Of a DNA stretch of 64,000 nucleotides, positions 33,563 to 41,966 are shown one piece after another (within the stretch, counting starts at the first letter, position 1; every line of letters starts with the position of its first letter). A program made the translations under genes and the position numbers. The stretch comes from an uncultured Christensenella sp. (GTDB taxonomy: Bacteria; Bacillota; Clostridia; Christensenellales; Pumilibacteraceae), in the NCBI GenBank assembly GCA_910577945.1, contig CAJTNI010000003.1:43567-107566 (forward strand), given 5' to 3'. Under the pieces are notes generated by a model. It was not told the DNA's origin and ran no database searches. It saw only the letters and a list, made by a program, of their open reading frames with translations.

Positions 33563-34789
33563 TTACTCGCCCGCGCCGTCGCCTTTACCGTCGGGCTTGC
33601 CGCCGTTTCCGCCGTCGGGCTTTTGCCCGCCGCGATTGTCGACGTCGCGCCGTTCGCCGCCCGCGCCGTTATCCCTGCGCTTGTCTTTACGGCGTTTGTT
33701 TTTATTCTTGCCGCCGTTTTGGCTTTGGCGGTCGTTGCCGTTGCCCGCGCCGAGCTCGGCATTATCGCCGCGCGGCGCGCCGTTCGGTCTTTGTCCGCCG
33801 CGATTGTTGTTATCGCGATTGCCGCCGTCGCGGTTGTTATTGTCGCGCCTGTCGCCGTTCTTGCGGTTTTTGTCGCGCTGAGGCTTACCGCCGCGCTCGC
33901 GCCGCTCGCCCCTGTCGCCTCGGTCGCCCGCGCCGCCGTCCGACTGTTTGGGTCTTTCGCCGTCGACCGCGTTCGGTCTGTCGAACGACAGCTCGTCGAG
34001 CGGCAGCTCGCAAAACTCGAAGCTTTCGTCGTTGCCTATGCGCACGCGCACCTTTTCTGTGAGCGGCGTGACCGACACGACCGTGCCGCGTCTGCCGTCG
34101 GCGCACGTCACCCACGCGCCGTGCTTGGGCATGCGCCGCATGATATCCTCGTACGTTTTGTTCTCGTACGCGAGACAGCACAAAAGCCGCCCGCACATGC
34201 CGTTTATCTTATTGGGCGTGAGCGCGAGGCTTTGATTCTTTGCCATTTTAATGGACACGTGCGCCGCGTCCGACTCGAACCTGCCGCAGCAGCACGGCAT
34301 GCCGCACGCGCCGAGCGAGCCGATTAGCTTACATTCGTCGCGCGCGCCGATTTGCCTGAGGTCGATGCGCATGTGGAACGCCGACGCAAGGTCGCGCACC
34401 AGCTCGCGGAAATCCACGCGGTTTTCGGACGTGAAATACAGCACGAGCTTGCTGTGGTCTACCGTAAACTCGCAATCGACAATCTTCATATCCAGCCCGC
34501 GCGCAGATACCTTTTCGCGCGCGGTGGCGAGAATATCGTGCTTTTGGTCGAGGTCGGCTCGCGCCGCGGCGAGGTCGCTCTCGGTCGCCTTGCGCATTAC
34601 GGGCTTTAACGGCGCTACGATTTGCTCGTCCGTCACCTCGTGCGTAGGCAGCACCACCGTGGCTAGCTCCACGCCGCGCTGCGTCTCCACAACCACCTGC
34701 GAATTTTTGGCGTACTCCTCGCCCTCCGTCGGCGCGAAATAGTAGACGCGCGGCGACGTGCGAAACCTCACTCCTATTACCTGCGGCAT
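33563..34789 (-). CDS. ricT: RicT/YaaT-like PSP1 protein with disordered Arg/Gly/Asn tail
   Basis: A 408-residue protein. Residues 1-265 are the PSP1/RicT domain, with the cysteine set GACGMPCCCGRF and MCGRLLCCLAYE that in RicT helps bind Fe-S clusters with RicA and RicF. In Bacillus the complex aids RNase Y-mediated mRNA maturation and sporulation phosphorelay. The last 145 residues are low-complexity Arg/Gly/Asn/Asp repeats (DRGDRGERRERGG and similar), absent from Bacillus RicT, which may bind RNA. The ATG at 34789 overlaps the holB 3' end by 13 bases. It ends the aad-tmk-holB-ricT operon. Confidence 0.88.
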   Translation of the reverse strand: MPQVIGVRFRTSPRVYYFAPTEGEEYAKNSQVVVETQRGVELATVVLPTHEVTDEQIVAPLKPVMRKATESDLAAARADLDQKHDILATAREKVSARGLDMKIVDCEFTVDHSKLVLYFTSENRVDFRELVRDLASAFHMRIDLRQIGARDECKLIGSLGACGMPCCCGRFESDAAHVSIKMAKNQSLALTPNKINGMCGRLLCCLAYENKTYEDIMRRMPKHGAWVTCADGRRGTVVSVTPLTEKVRVRIGNDESFEFCELPLDELSFDRPNAVDGERPKQSDGGAGDRGDRGERRERGGKPQRDKNRKNGDRRDNNNRDGGNRDNNNRGGQRPNGAPRGDNAELGAGNGNDRQSQNGGKNKNKRRKDKRRDNGAGGERRDVDNRGGQKPDGGNGGKPDGKGDGAGE

Positions 34790-35766
34790 AACGCTTTCTC
34801 CTCCATGATTTTAAGTATAGTTGTATCCATAACGGCAATCGGCATACAGTTGGCGTCGATTTTCCGTCCCGCGGCGCGCACGTGCTCGGCGCACGCCGCC
34901 GCCGAGTACGGCGTAAACCCCGCCGCACAGCGCCGCACGTCGTTCGCGTCGAACACCGTGTCCAGCCCGACCGCAAGCCGCGCTATATCGTTAAGAATAT
35001 ATTCCATAACGCCCAAAACCGAGCGCATGCGCTCGCGCGTCAGCTTGTCGTAGACCGCCGCCTCCGCGCCGAACATTTTACTCCCGCCCGAAAGCTCCAA
35101 TATCCGTATTGCCGCCGAATACACGGCGCCGAAATCCTTGTCGGCGAGTATGCGCTCCGCCATGCCGAGGTTGCCGCGGCTCGCCCGCGCCGCCAGCGCA
35201 ACTGCCTTTTTGTCGGCGTGGTTAGCCGCAAGCGCGCGCTCCGTCACGTCGACGGGGAACGGCGCAAGCTCGATTTTGTTACACCGAGACTCGACGGTGG
35301 GCAACAGCGCGCCGCTCGCACACAGAATGAAGCACACCGAGCGCGGCGGTTCTTCGAGCGATTTGAGCAGCTTGTTTTGGCAAATCTCGCTCATGCTCTC
35401 CGCACCCTCTATTATATAAACGCGCCTGTCAAGCTCGAACGGCGTAAGATACAGCGACCCTATAAGCTCGCGTATATCGTCCACGCCAATCGCGTACCGC
35501 TTTTGTTTTTCCGCCTCGGGCTTTTTGCCCTTGGTCGATTTCTGCTTGGCGTCGGGCTTGGGATAGACCTGTATATCCGCGTACTCGTCGAACGCGCGCG
35601 AATACGGCAGCCCCGACAGCCGCGCCGCCAACAGCCTTGCCAAAACGTTGAGCCCCTCCGCGTCCTCGCCCGAGAGCAGGTACGCGCTCGCGCCCGTCGA
35701 CACGGCGTTTAATATTTCGAGCGACTCGTAAAGCCCCGAGTATTTTTTGAGCAGCTCCGCGCTCAT
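34777..35766 (-). CDS. holB: DNA polymerase III delta-prime subunit-like protein
   Basis: A 329-residue protein of the clamp-loader fold. Landmarks include RRVYIIEGAESMSEICQNKLLKSLEEPPRSVCFILCASGALLPTVESRCNKIEL, the pattern of the delta-prime subunit with the SRC motif. As in other delta-prime proteins the ATP-binding loop is not intact. A Lys-rich insert lies near residue 75. It starts inside the tmk stop (ATGA overlap) and overlaps ricT at the end, keeping the tmk-holB-ricT order of Bacillus. Confidence 0.88.
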   Translation of the reverse strand: MSAELLKKYSGLYESLEILNAVSTGASAYLLSGEDAEGLNVLARLLAARLSGLPYSRAFDEYADIQVYPKPDAKQKSTKGKKPEAEKQKRYAIGVDDIRELIGSLYLTPFELDRRVYIIEGAESMSEICQNKLLKSLEEPPRSVCFILCASGALLPTVESRCNKIELAPFPVDVTERALAANHADKKAVALAARASRGNLGMAERILADKDFGAVYSAAIRILELSGGSKMFGAEAAVYDKLTRERMRSVLGVMEYILNDIARLAVGLDTVFDANDVRRCAAGFTPYSAAACAEHVRAAGRKIDANCMPIAVMDTTILKIMEEKALCRR

Positions 35767-36374
35767 AAAACGCCTTCCACCGCCTTTAAAATACTTTCGG
35801 CAACGGCTTGCTCTCCGACCGTAGCGTCGATTGCGACGAGCTCGCCAGCCGCGCACATCGCCTTGAACCCGTCGTATATGCGCTCGAAAAACGCAATGCC
35901 GCCGCTCTCCATGCGGTCGCCGCAGTCCGCCCCGCCCTTGCGCGCAAACCCGACCGCGGGCGGCACGTCCAAAAACAGCGCGATATCCACCTTCGCCGCC
36001 TTGACCGTTTCGGCGTTGAGCGCGCGGATAAACTCGATATCCACGCCGCGGCCGTAGCCCTGATACGCGACCGTAGAATACGTGAACCTGTCGCAAATCA
36101 CCGTCTTGCCCGCGGCGAGCGCAGGCAGAATTATTTTATTGAGGTGCTCGCGCCGCGCCGCCATATACATATACAGCTCGGTAAGCGCGTCGGGCGTATA
36201 CTCGGTATCGAGTATGAGCGCGCGCAATCGCTCGGCGAGCGGCACGCCGCCCGGCTCGCGCGTGAGCACGGCGTCGATGCCCTTGGCTTCGAGCGCGGCG
36301 GCAAGCCGCTTGCACTGGCTGGTCTTGCCCGCGCCCTCGACGCCCTCCAATACGATGAATTTGCCTTGCTTCAT
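35763..36374 (-). CDS. tmk: Thymidylate kinase
   Basis: A 203-residue P-loop kinase converting dTMP to dTDP. The P-loop is GVEGAGKTSQ, the nucleotide motif DRFTYSTVAYQGYGRG and the LID region RKGGADCGDRME. Length is normal. Its start overlaps the stop of the aad-like gene and its stop overlaps the start of holB (both ATGA), so the operon is tightly coupled. Confidence 0.95.
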   Translation of the reverse strand: MKQGKFIVLEGVEGAGKTSQCKRLAAALEAKGIDAVLTREPGGVPLAERLRALILDTEYTPDALTELYMYMAARREHLNKIILPALAAGKTVICDRFTYSTVAYQGYGRGVDIEFIRALNAETVKAAKVDIALFLDVPPAVGFARKGGADCGDRMESGGIAFFERIYDGFKAMCAAGELVAIDATVGEQAVAESILKAVEGVL

Positions 36375-37384
36375 AAAAGCTCCTTTATTGCGCCGTCCAA
36401 TGCGGCTGCGAGCGTTTCCGCCGCCGACGGCTCGTCCGCCGCGGTGAAAATAAAGACTATATACCGCGCGTCCGCAAGCTCGCTGTACACCCCGCGCCTT
36501 GCGAGCGCGGCGTTGAGCTTTTGCGCGTCCGCACCGAGCGCGGCGCAATCCAAAACGAGCCGCGTGAAATCGTCGTTTTTCAAAAACGGGAAACGCGTTT
36601 TAAGCTCGGCGAGCGCGGGGAACAGCGCGGCGTAACGCGCGCTCGCGCCCGACAGCTCGCGCACCGCCCCGTCAATCGACGCGTACAGCAGGTACGACGG
36701 GCTCGTCGTGCCCATTACGTCCGCCGCGTCTGACAAGCGCTTGCCGTCGTCGGGACCGAGATTGTCGAGCAGCACAGCCGTTTGCGTGAGCGCGGACAGC
36801 GTTTTGTGCGTAGACGTATTGCAAATGTCGCAACGGTCGGAAAACCGCGCGGGCAACAACGGGCTCGCGCCGAAATGCGCGCCGTGCGCGCCGTCTATTG
36901 CAAACAGCAGCCCGTGCGCGCGGCAAAGCTCGGCAATGCCGTCCACGTCCGCCACAAACCCGTAGTACGTGGGCGACGTAATCAGAACGATTCCGATATC
37001 GGGCGTAAGCGCGGCGGCGATATCCGCCGCGGTCACGGGCAGTATGTCGCCGCGACAACCGACGGGCGTGCAACGCTTGCCCGCGAGCGCGAAGCCGTCG
37101 AAAACCGAACGGTGCGAGTTAATATCGACAATGCCGTTCACGCCGCCGAAATACACGGCGGACTTGACGCCCTGCGAGCTGCCGCCGCAAAGCATGCGCG
37201 CGTGCCGCGCACCGTAATACTCGGCAATGCGCGTCTCCGCGTCGCGCACGAAATGCGCGGGGAACGACCCGTCCGTAAGCTCGGTCAAATCGAGCGGGCT
37301 GAGCCGCCCCTTATGCCCCGGCGTGTGCAGGCGCAATATATCCCGCGCCGCCGCGGCTTTAAGTTCTTCGTCCAAGCTTTTCAT
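36371..37384 (-). CDS. Orn/Lys/Arg decarboxylase-family protein, short form
   Basis: A 337-residue PLP-dependent fold-type I protein. It begins like the family (LHTPGHKGR), has the PLP Asp in FAIDGAHGAHFG and the Schiff-base Lys in STHKTLSALTQTA. Bacillus has a homologue (YaaO) at the same place before tmk, but that protein is about 480 residues; here the C-terminal domain is much reduced. Decarboxylation of Lys, Arg or Orn is therefore uncertain. No Shine-Dalgarno site is seen before the ATG at 37384. Confidence 0.8.
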   Translation of the reverse strand: MKSLDEELKAAAARDILRLHTPGHKGRLSPLDLTELTDGSFPAHFVRDAETRIAEYYGARHARMLCGGSSQGVKSAVYFGGVNGIVDINSHRSVFDGFALAGKRCTPVGCRGDILPVTAADIAAALTPDIGIVLITSPTYYGFVADVDGIAELCRAHGLLFAIDGAHGAHFGASPLLPARFSDRCDICNTSTHKTLSALTQTAVLLDNLGPDDGKRLSDAADVMGTTSPSYLLYASIDGAVRELSGASARYAALFPALAELKTRFPFLKNDDFTRLVLDCAALGADAQKLNAALARRGVYSELADARYIVFIFTAADEPSAAETLAAALDGAIKELL

Positions 37385-37483
37385 AAAACGGTTAGCGCGT
37401 GTTTTAACGACTTACGCCTGTCGTAAACCGATATATGCGCAGCTGTGCAGTTGAACAATGTACCGCTCGCGCGACTATCCGTA

Positions 37484-37514
37484 AAAAACGAACTCGCGCA
37501 TGCAATGCGCGAGT
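37484..37514 (-). terminator. Terminator downstream of lysS and its repeats
   Basis: ACTCGCGCAT / ATGCGCGAGT, a perfect 10-bp stem with a 3-base loop, followed on the minus strand by TTCGTTTTTT. Confidence 0.7.
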
Positions 37515-37564
37515 AGTCGTTCGATTACTAATTACACATTACGAATTATAATTTGCCGCAACGC

Positions 37565-37620
37565 AATTCCAAAACCTATATTCATGCACATAGTAGTCAC
37601 TTCACAATGTACTACGCGCG
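37565..37620 (-). repeat. R2 module, copy D0
   Basis: Shared skeleton CCAAAAC, TTCATGCACATAGTAGTCAC, then ACAATGTACTACGCGCG, followed by an R1 arm. Confidence 0.55.
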
Positions 37621-37775
37621 CGACAGGCAGCTGGCGCGTGGGTGGCGCGCGTATCGCCAAAGGCGATATACATGCACACTATTGTGCCGTTCGAAATACT
37701 ACGCGCGCGGGCGCGTAGCCCCCCTAAGTGACCGAGCGCCGAGGAGCACGCAGTCCGTATTGCGCTGCGGATGAG
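37606..37775 (-). repeat. R1 structured repeat interrupted by an R2 module
   Basis: The R1 arm CTGGCGCGTGGGTGGCG is followed by an R2 module (37652-37707) and then by the R1 core CGTAG, CCCCC, CTAAG (37714-37728). Compared with the uninterrupted copy at 8113-8211, R2 lies exactly between GGTGGCG and CGGG. The limits are approximate. Confidence 0.65.
37652..37707 (-). repeat. R2 module, copy D1
   Basis: Contains ATCGCC-AAA-GGCGAT, then TACATGCACACTATTGTGCC and AAATACTACGCGCG. The ends CGCGTA and TACGCG can pair. Confidence 0.65.
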
Positions 37776-37905
37776 CGCTGAGCACGTAAGCGCGGCGCAG
37801 ACGGGCAACAGGCGCGTGGGTGGCGACGGGAGCTTAGACCCCCCTAAGTGACCGAGCCGCCCATGCGCACGTAGCCCGTATCCGCCGATGCATACGTGCT
37901 CAGCG
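37776..37905 (-). repeat. R1 structured repeat at the 3' end of lysS
   Basis: Outer arms CGCTGAGCACGTA (37776-37788) and TACGTGCTCAGCG (37893-37905) are a perfect 13-bp inverted repeat unlike that of other copies. The distal arm includes the lysS stop codon. The core hairpin is CTTAG, ACCCCC, CTAAG (37833-37848). Confidence 0.8.
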
Positions 37906-39390
37906 GCGGGGCTTCATTGTGGGGAACAATATAACGTCCCTAATCGACGCGCTATCGGTCAACAGCATGACCATGCGGTCGATGCCTATGCCCAAGCCGC
38001 CCGTCGGGGGCATGCCGTATTCGAGCGCCTCGACGAAATCGTCGTCGCTCTGCTGCGCCTCGTCGTTGCCCTGTTTCATCATTTTGCGCTGGGTCTCGAA
38101 CCTGCCCGCTTGGTCTATGGGGTCGTTGAGCTCGGAGTACGCGTTGCCGCCCTCCCAGCCGTTGATAAAGAACTCGAACCGATATGTCAGTCCGTCGTCC
38201 GAGCGCTTGGCGAGCGGCGACACCTCGATAGGGTATCCCGTGACGAACGTGGGCTGCACGAGCGTGCTTTCCACGAGCTTGTCGAACGCCACGTACATGC
38301 ACTCGGCGGCGTTCTTTTCGCCCTCGCTGTCAAGCCCGCGCTTGGCGAGCTCGGCGCGCGCGTCCGCGTCGGACAGCGCCATGAAATCGACGCCCGTCAC
38401 TTCCTTGACGATATCGCGCATCGTCACTCTGCGCCACGGCGTGGAAATATCTATCTCCCTGCCCTGGTACGTTATCTTATCGCCCAAGCCGAGCGCACGC
38501 GCCGCGGTCGTGTAAATATCCTCGACGCGCTTCATCATGTCGGTATAATCGCCGTACGCCTGATACAGCTCCATCATGGTGAACTCGGGGTTGTGCTTAA
38601 CGTCCATGCCCTCGTTGCGGAAGCAGCGTCCGATTTCGTACACGCGCTCCAACCCGCCCACGATAAGGCGTTTGAGATACAGCTCGGGCGCGATACGCAT
38701 GTACATATCGAGGTCGAGCGTGTTGTGGTGCGTAATGAACGGCCGCGCCGCCGCGCCGCCCGCAACGGTGTTGAGAATGGGCGTTTCCACCTCTATAAAC
38801 CCGTCGCCGTCGAGGTACTTGCGCACCGCCGTGATTATCTTGCTGCGCGCAACGAACGTGTTTTTGACCTCGCCGTTTACGATTAGGTCGAGATAACGCT
38901 TGCGATAGCGCAAATCGGGGTCGGTAAGCCCGTGCCACTTTTCGGGCAGCGGCGTGAGCGACTTGCTCAAAAGCGTCAGCTCGGTCACGGCGACGGACAC
39001 CTCGCCGCGGTGCGTGATAAACACGTCGCCCTTGACGCCCACGATATCGCCGATATCGATTTGCTTTTTGAACTCCGCGTACTTGTCCGCGCCGAGCGCG
39101 TCGAGCTTGACGTAAAGCTGCACCCTGCCGCTTACGTCTTGGAGATGCCCGAAGCTCGCCTTGCCCATGACGCGCTTGCTCATGAGCCTGCCCGCAATCG
39201 ACACCGCCTTGCCATCCTCGGGCGAAGCGGTAATATCTGCGGCATGCGCTGTAACGTCGTAGCTTGTCAGCTTGAACGGGTCTGCGCCCGCCGCGCTCAG
39301 CTCGGCGAGCTTATTCAGTCTTACCGCTTTGAGCGCTGCGACGTCCTGCTCGGGAAGCTGCTCCGCGGTCTTTTCGTTAATATCAGCCAT
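37900..39390 (-). CDS. lysS: Lysyl-tRNA synthetase, class II
   Basis: A 496-residue class II synthetase that charges tRNA-Lys. An N-terminal OB-fold anticodon-binding domain (about 60-165) is followed by the catalytic domain with motif 2 (RCFRNEGMDVKHNPEFTMMELYQAY) and motif 3 (GLGIGIDRMVMLL). The start at 39390 is standard for the family. It follows greA by about 40 bases, the usual greA-lysS pair. The last codons and stop lie inside an arm of repeat R1. Confidence 0.95.
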   Translation of the reverse strand: MADINEKTAEQLPEQDVAALKAVRLNKLAELSAAGADPFKLTSYDVTAHAADITASPEDGKAVSIAGRLMSKRVMGKASFGHLQDVSGRVQLYVKLDALGADKYAEFKKQIDIGDIVGVKGDVFITHRGEVSVAVTELTLLSKSLTPLPEKWHGLTDPDLRYRKRYLDLIVNGEVKNTFVARSKIITAVRKYLDGDGFIEVETPILNTVAGGAAARPFITHHNTLDLDMYMRIAPELYLKRLIVGGLERVYEIGRCFRNEGMDVKHNPEFTMMELYQAYGDYTDMMKRVEDIYTTAARALGLGDKITYQGREIDISTPWRRVTMRDIVKEVTGVDFMALSDADARAELAKRGLDSEGEKNAAECMYVAFDKLVESTLVQPTFVTGYPIEVSPLAKRSDDGLTYRFEFFINGWEGGNAYSELNDPIDQAGRFETQRKMMKQGNDEAQQSDDDFVEALEYGMPPTGGLGIGIDRMVMLLTDSASIRDVILFPTMKPRR

Positions 39391-39431
39391 AATACCTTTT
39401 CTCTTATTGCTCGTAGTGCTCGGTCCGCGCT

Positions 39432-40187
39432 TTAACGCTTGACCGCTTTTTTATCTATGACAATGCTCAAAATCTTAAACAGCAAATCGCCGACCATAAC
39501 GACGTCGCCCTCCTCCTTGCCGAGGAGCGCCGCGCCGACGCGCGACTCGTTGCTTATCCTGCCGTTGAGCGCGTCCGCCTCGTGCGAGCCGACTATGGTG
39601 TACACCTTCACGCCCTCGCACTTGGTCTTGTCGATTTTCAGCTTGCCCTTGAACTTGACCGCGAGCTGCTCGTCGGTAAAGCCCTTATCCAAAAGGTCGT
39701 CGCGCTTAAACCGCTTGCTCGCCAAAAGCTCGGCTGCCGCCGCCGCATAATCCTCGTCGGTCAGCTCGCGCAATATCGCGCGGTTAAAGCGGTTCGCCTT
39801 CATGTCGTTTACGGACATGCGCGCGAGACACCCTTCGATAATATCGGTATGAGAAAGCCCGCACTTTTCGACGGCGGCAAGCCCCTCCTCGACGTCCGCC
39901 TCGATAACCTCGACCGCGCAGCCGATGGAAACGACCTCGTCGTTGATGGACCGCTCGTCGATTATCTTCGCACCCGCGAGCTTTTCCTGAATTGTGTTAA
40001 TCTCGTTTTGCAGTTGAGCCTGCTCCTCGCGCGCGATTTCATACTCGGCGTTTTCGGAAAGGTCGCCCTGCGCGCGCGCCTTGGCAATTTCCTCGACGAT
40101 AGCGGGCATTTCCACGGTCTTGATGTATTCGAGCCGCTCTTCGAGCTCGCGCTTGCCTGCGGCGGTCATGATATATTCTTTGGGCAT
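39432..40187 (-). CDS. greA: GreA-type transcript cleavage factor with an inserted segment
   Basis: A 251-residue protein; GreA is usually about 158. Residues 1-78 are the coiled-coil with the acidic tip (GDLSENAEY), which enters the RNA polymerase secondary channel and stimulates cleavage of backtracked RNA. The C-terminal FKBP-like domain is split: its first strand ends near residue 97, residues about 98-190 are an extra acidic/helical segment, and the domain resumes at VKVYTIVGSHEADALNGRISNES. The active tip residues are present. Own promoter, Shine-Dalgarno AAGGAG, then lysS. Confidence 0.88.
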   Translation of the reverse strand: MPKEYIMTAAGKRELEERLEYIKTVEMPAIVEEIAKARAQGDLSENAEYEIAREEQAQLQNEINTIQEKLAGAKIIDERSINDEVVSIGCAVEVIEADVEEGLAAVEKCGLSHTDIIEGCLARMSVNDMKANRFNRAILRELTDEDYAAAAAELLASKRFKRDDLLDKGFTDEQLAVKFKGKLKIDKTKCEGVKVYTIVGSHEADALNGRISNESRVGAALLGKEEGDVVMVGDLLFKILSIVIDKKAVKR

Positions 40188-40218
40188 AACAATCTCCTTG
40201 CCTAATTATTCAATATAA

Positions 40219-40247
40219 AGTATATAACAATTTCATTTTTTAGTCAA
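40219..40247 (-). promoter_or_regulatory. Promoter of greA-lysS
   Basis: TTGACT, 17-bp spacer, TATACT on the minus strand with a leader of about 25 bases. Confidence 0.8.
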
Positions 40248-40349
40248 GCATTAGAGCAACCAATCTTTCGCGAGCAACGTTATCGCACGCCGCGCCGCGC
40301 GGGTATTCGCGCAACGCACGAAAAATCCGTTGAACGCGCGCGGGTTTTG

Positions 40350-40378
40350 ACATATTCGGTCGAAAACGCTCATACATT
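40350..40378 (+). promoter_or_regulatory. Sigma-E-like promoter of spoIIID
   Basis: ACATATT, 14-base spacer, CATACATT closely follows the mother-cell sigma-E pattern (KMATATT, 14-15 bases, CATACAHT), 32 bases before the ATG. Confidence 0.65.
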
Positions 40379-40410
40379 ATAAGACGCGAGCAAATCGCCT
40401 TGGAGCTGTT

Positions 40411-40683
40411 ATGAACGATTTTTGCAACAGACGCGCCGTAGAACTCGGGCTTTACATAACCGAACACGCATGCACCGTGCGCGACGCCGCCAAAAAATTC
40501 GGCATGGGCAAATCCACCGTGCACAAGGACGTCACCGAACGGCTTATGACGCTCGACCCCGAGCTGTGCGAGCGCGTGCGCAAGGTGCTCGATTACAACC
40601 TGAGCGTGCGCCACCTGCGCGGCGGCGAAGCCACGCGCAAAAAGTGCGCCGACAAAAAACAACAGCCCCAATCCGCGCAATAA
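40411..40683 (+). CDS. spoIIID: Sporulation transcriptional regulator SpoIIID
   Basis: A 90-residue DNA-binding protein. The helix-turn-helix region (CTVRDAAKKFGMGKSTVHKDVTERL) and the following helix with LCERVRKVLDYNLSVRHLRGGEATRKKC match SpoIIID throughout. It switches mother-cell gene expression after sigma-E. The C-terminal tail is Lys/Gln-rich. A GGAG site precedes the ATG at 40411 and the upstream promoter fits sigma-E, as in Bacillus. It converges on prs. Confidence 0.93.
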   Translation: MNDFCNRRAVELGLYITEHACTVRDAAKKFGMGKSTVHKDVTERLMTLDPELCERVRKVLDYNLSVRHLRGGEATRKKCADKKQQPQSAQ

Positions 40684-40749
40684 TTCGGCATAGCTCCGTC
40701 GTCGTACCGCACGCGCGCATTATATCGAGGCTTTTACCCTGCGCGTGGC

Positions 40750-40775
40750 GCACCGTACGCGCATGCGTACCGTGC
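40750..40775. repeat. Palindromic hairpin after spoIIID
   Basis: GCAC-C-GTACGC / GCGTAC-C-GTGC around a GCAT centre, with one C/C mismatch. No T-run follows, so it may be a 3'-end stabiliser or a binding site rather than a terminator. Confidence 0.45.
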
Positions 40776-40895
40776 CGAAATTATTTCGCGTTGTCGCGCG
40801 ATATAATTTTACGCGCACGCGAGAACGACCGAGCCGCACGGCGTTCGGCGCGAGTGGCGCGACGCGATATATTTTCGTATTATCTTTAAAAGCTC

Positions 40896-40923
40896 AAACC
40901 GCCCGAATAGCTCGGGCGGTTTG
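40896..40923. terminator. Terminator between spoIIID and prs
   Basis: AAACCGCCCGA / TCGGGCGGTTT, a perfect 11-bp stem with a 5- to 6-base loop, 25 bases after the prs stop. T-rich sequence follows on both strands. Confidence 0.8.
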
Positions 40924-40947
40924 TTCGATTTTAAACTTATCGTATTA

Positions 40948-41913
40948 TCAGTCGTAAAGCTTGGATACGGGCAGGTCGCCGAATATCGCGGCGATAGCCT
41001 CCGCGAATATGGGCGCGACGGAAACCGTAATGAACTTGTCGATGCGCTTTTCCTTGGGTAGCTCGATAGTGTCGAGAATAAACAGCTTTTCGATGACCGA
41101 GCTTTGCAGTCTTTCGATGGCGGGACCGGACATGACGGGATGCGTGCAGCAAGCGTACACGTCGCTCGCTCCGCCCACCTCGACGAGCGCCTTTGCGCCC
41201 TGCACGATTGTGCCCGCGGTGTCAATCATGTCGTCGACTATAAGGCAGCGCTTGCCCTTGACGTCGCCGACTATGTTCATAACCTCCATGACGTTGGCTT
41301 TGGGACGGCGCTTATCGACGATTGCGAGCGTCTTGTTGAGCTTTTGCGCCATTTGCCGCGCTCTGCCCACCGAGCCGACGTCGGGCGACACGACGACCAA
41401 GTCGTCGCCCGCCTCTTTGATGAACGGCTCGTTGAGTATCGCCTTGGCGAGAATGGGCACGCCCAAAAGATGGTCTACGGGGATATCGAAAAAGCCCTGT
41501 ATCTGCGGCGCGTGCAAATCCATAGTGAGGATTCTATCCGCGCCAGCCTTACAAATAAGGTCGGCGACAAGCTTTGCGGTAATGGGGTCGCGCGCGCGCG
41601 CTTTTCTGTCCTGCCGCGCGTATCCGAAATACGGTATGACTGCCGTAATGCGCCCCGCCGACGCGCGTTTCAACGCGTCAATCATGACGAGCAGCTCCAT
41701 GAGGTTGTCGTTGGTGGGCGCGGACGTGGACTGAATGACGAACACGTCGCAACCGCGCACCGACTCGCCTATCGACACGGAAATCTCGCCGTCGCTGAAT
41801 TTGCCGACCTCGGCTTCGGACAGCTTCATTTTGAGTCTGTCCGAAATGGATTTCGCAAGCTCTTTGCACGCATTGCCGCAAAAAAGTTTAATCTTGTTAC
41901 CGTGAGCTATCAT
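40948..41913 (-). CDS. prs: Ribose-phosphate pyrophosphokinase
   Basis: A 321-residue enzyme making PRPP from ribose-5-phosphate and ATP. It has the flexible-loop motif YARQDRKARARDPITAKLVADL, the metal/ATP motif DLHAPQIQGFFD and the PRPP motif CLIVDDMIDTAGT. The ATG at 41913 follows CGGAGGACACC. It lies downstream of glmU, as in Bacillus, so the two probably share a transcript. Confidence 0.95.
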   Translation of the reverse strand: MIAHGNKIKLFCGNACKELAKSISDRLKMKLSEAEVGKFSDGEISVSIGESVRGCDVFVIQSTSAPTNDNLMELLVMIDALKRASAGRITAVIPYFGYARQDRKARARDPITAKLVADLICKAGADRILTMDLHAPQIQGFFDIPVDHLLGVPILAKAILNEPFIKEAGDDLVVVSPDVGSVGRARQMAQKLNKTLAIVDKRRPKANVMEVMNIVGDVKGKRCLIVDDMIDTAGTIVQGAKALVEVGGASDVYACCTHPVMSGPAIERLQSSVIEKLFILDTIELPKEKRIDKFITVSVAPIFAEAIAAIFGDLPVSKLYD

Positions 41914-41966
41914 TGGTGTCCTCCGAATAATGTTTGTTTGTTTCGCACGAGCGAGCCGCGCGTTGT

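Larger units (their letters stand above)
37385..37899. other. Gap with terminator and repeats R1/R2
   Basis: No gene is seen. It holds the terminator hairpin at 37484-37514, two R2 modules, one interrupted R1 copy (37606-37775) and one complete R1 copy (37776-37905). Confidence 0.7.
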
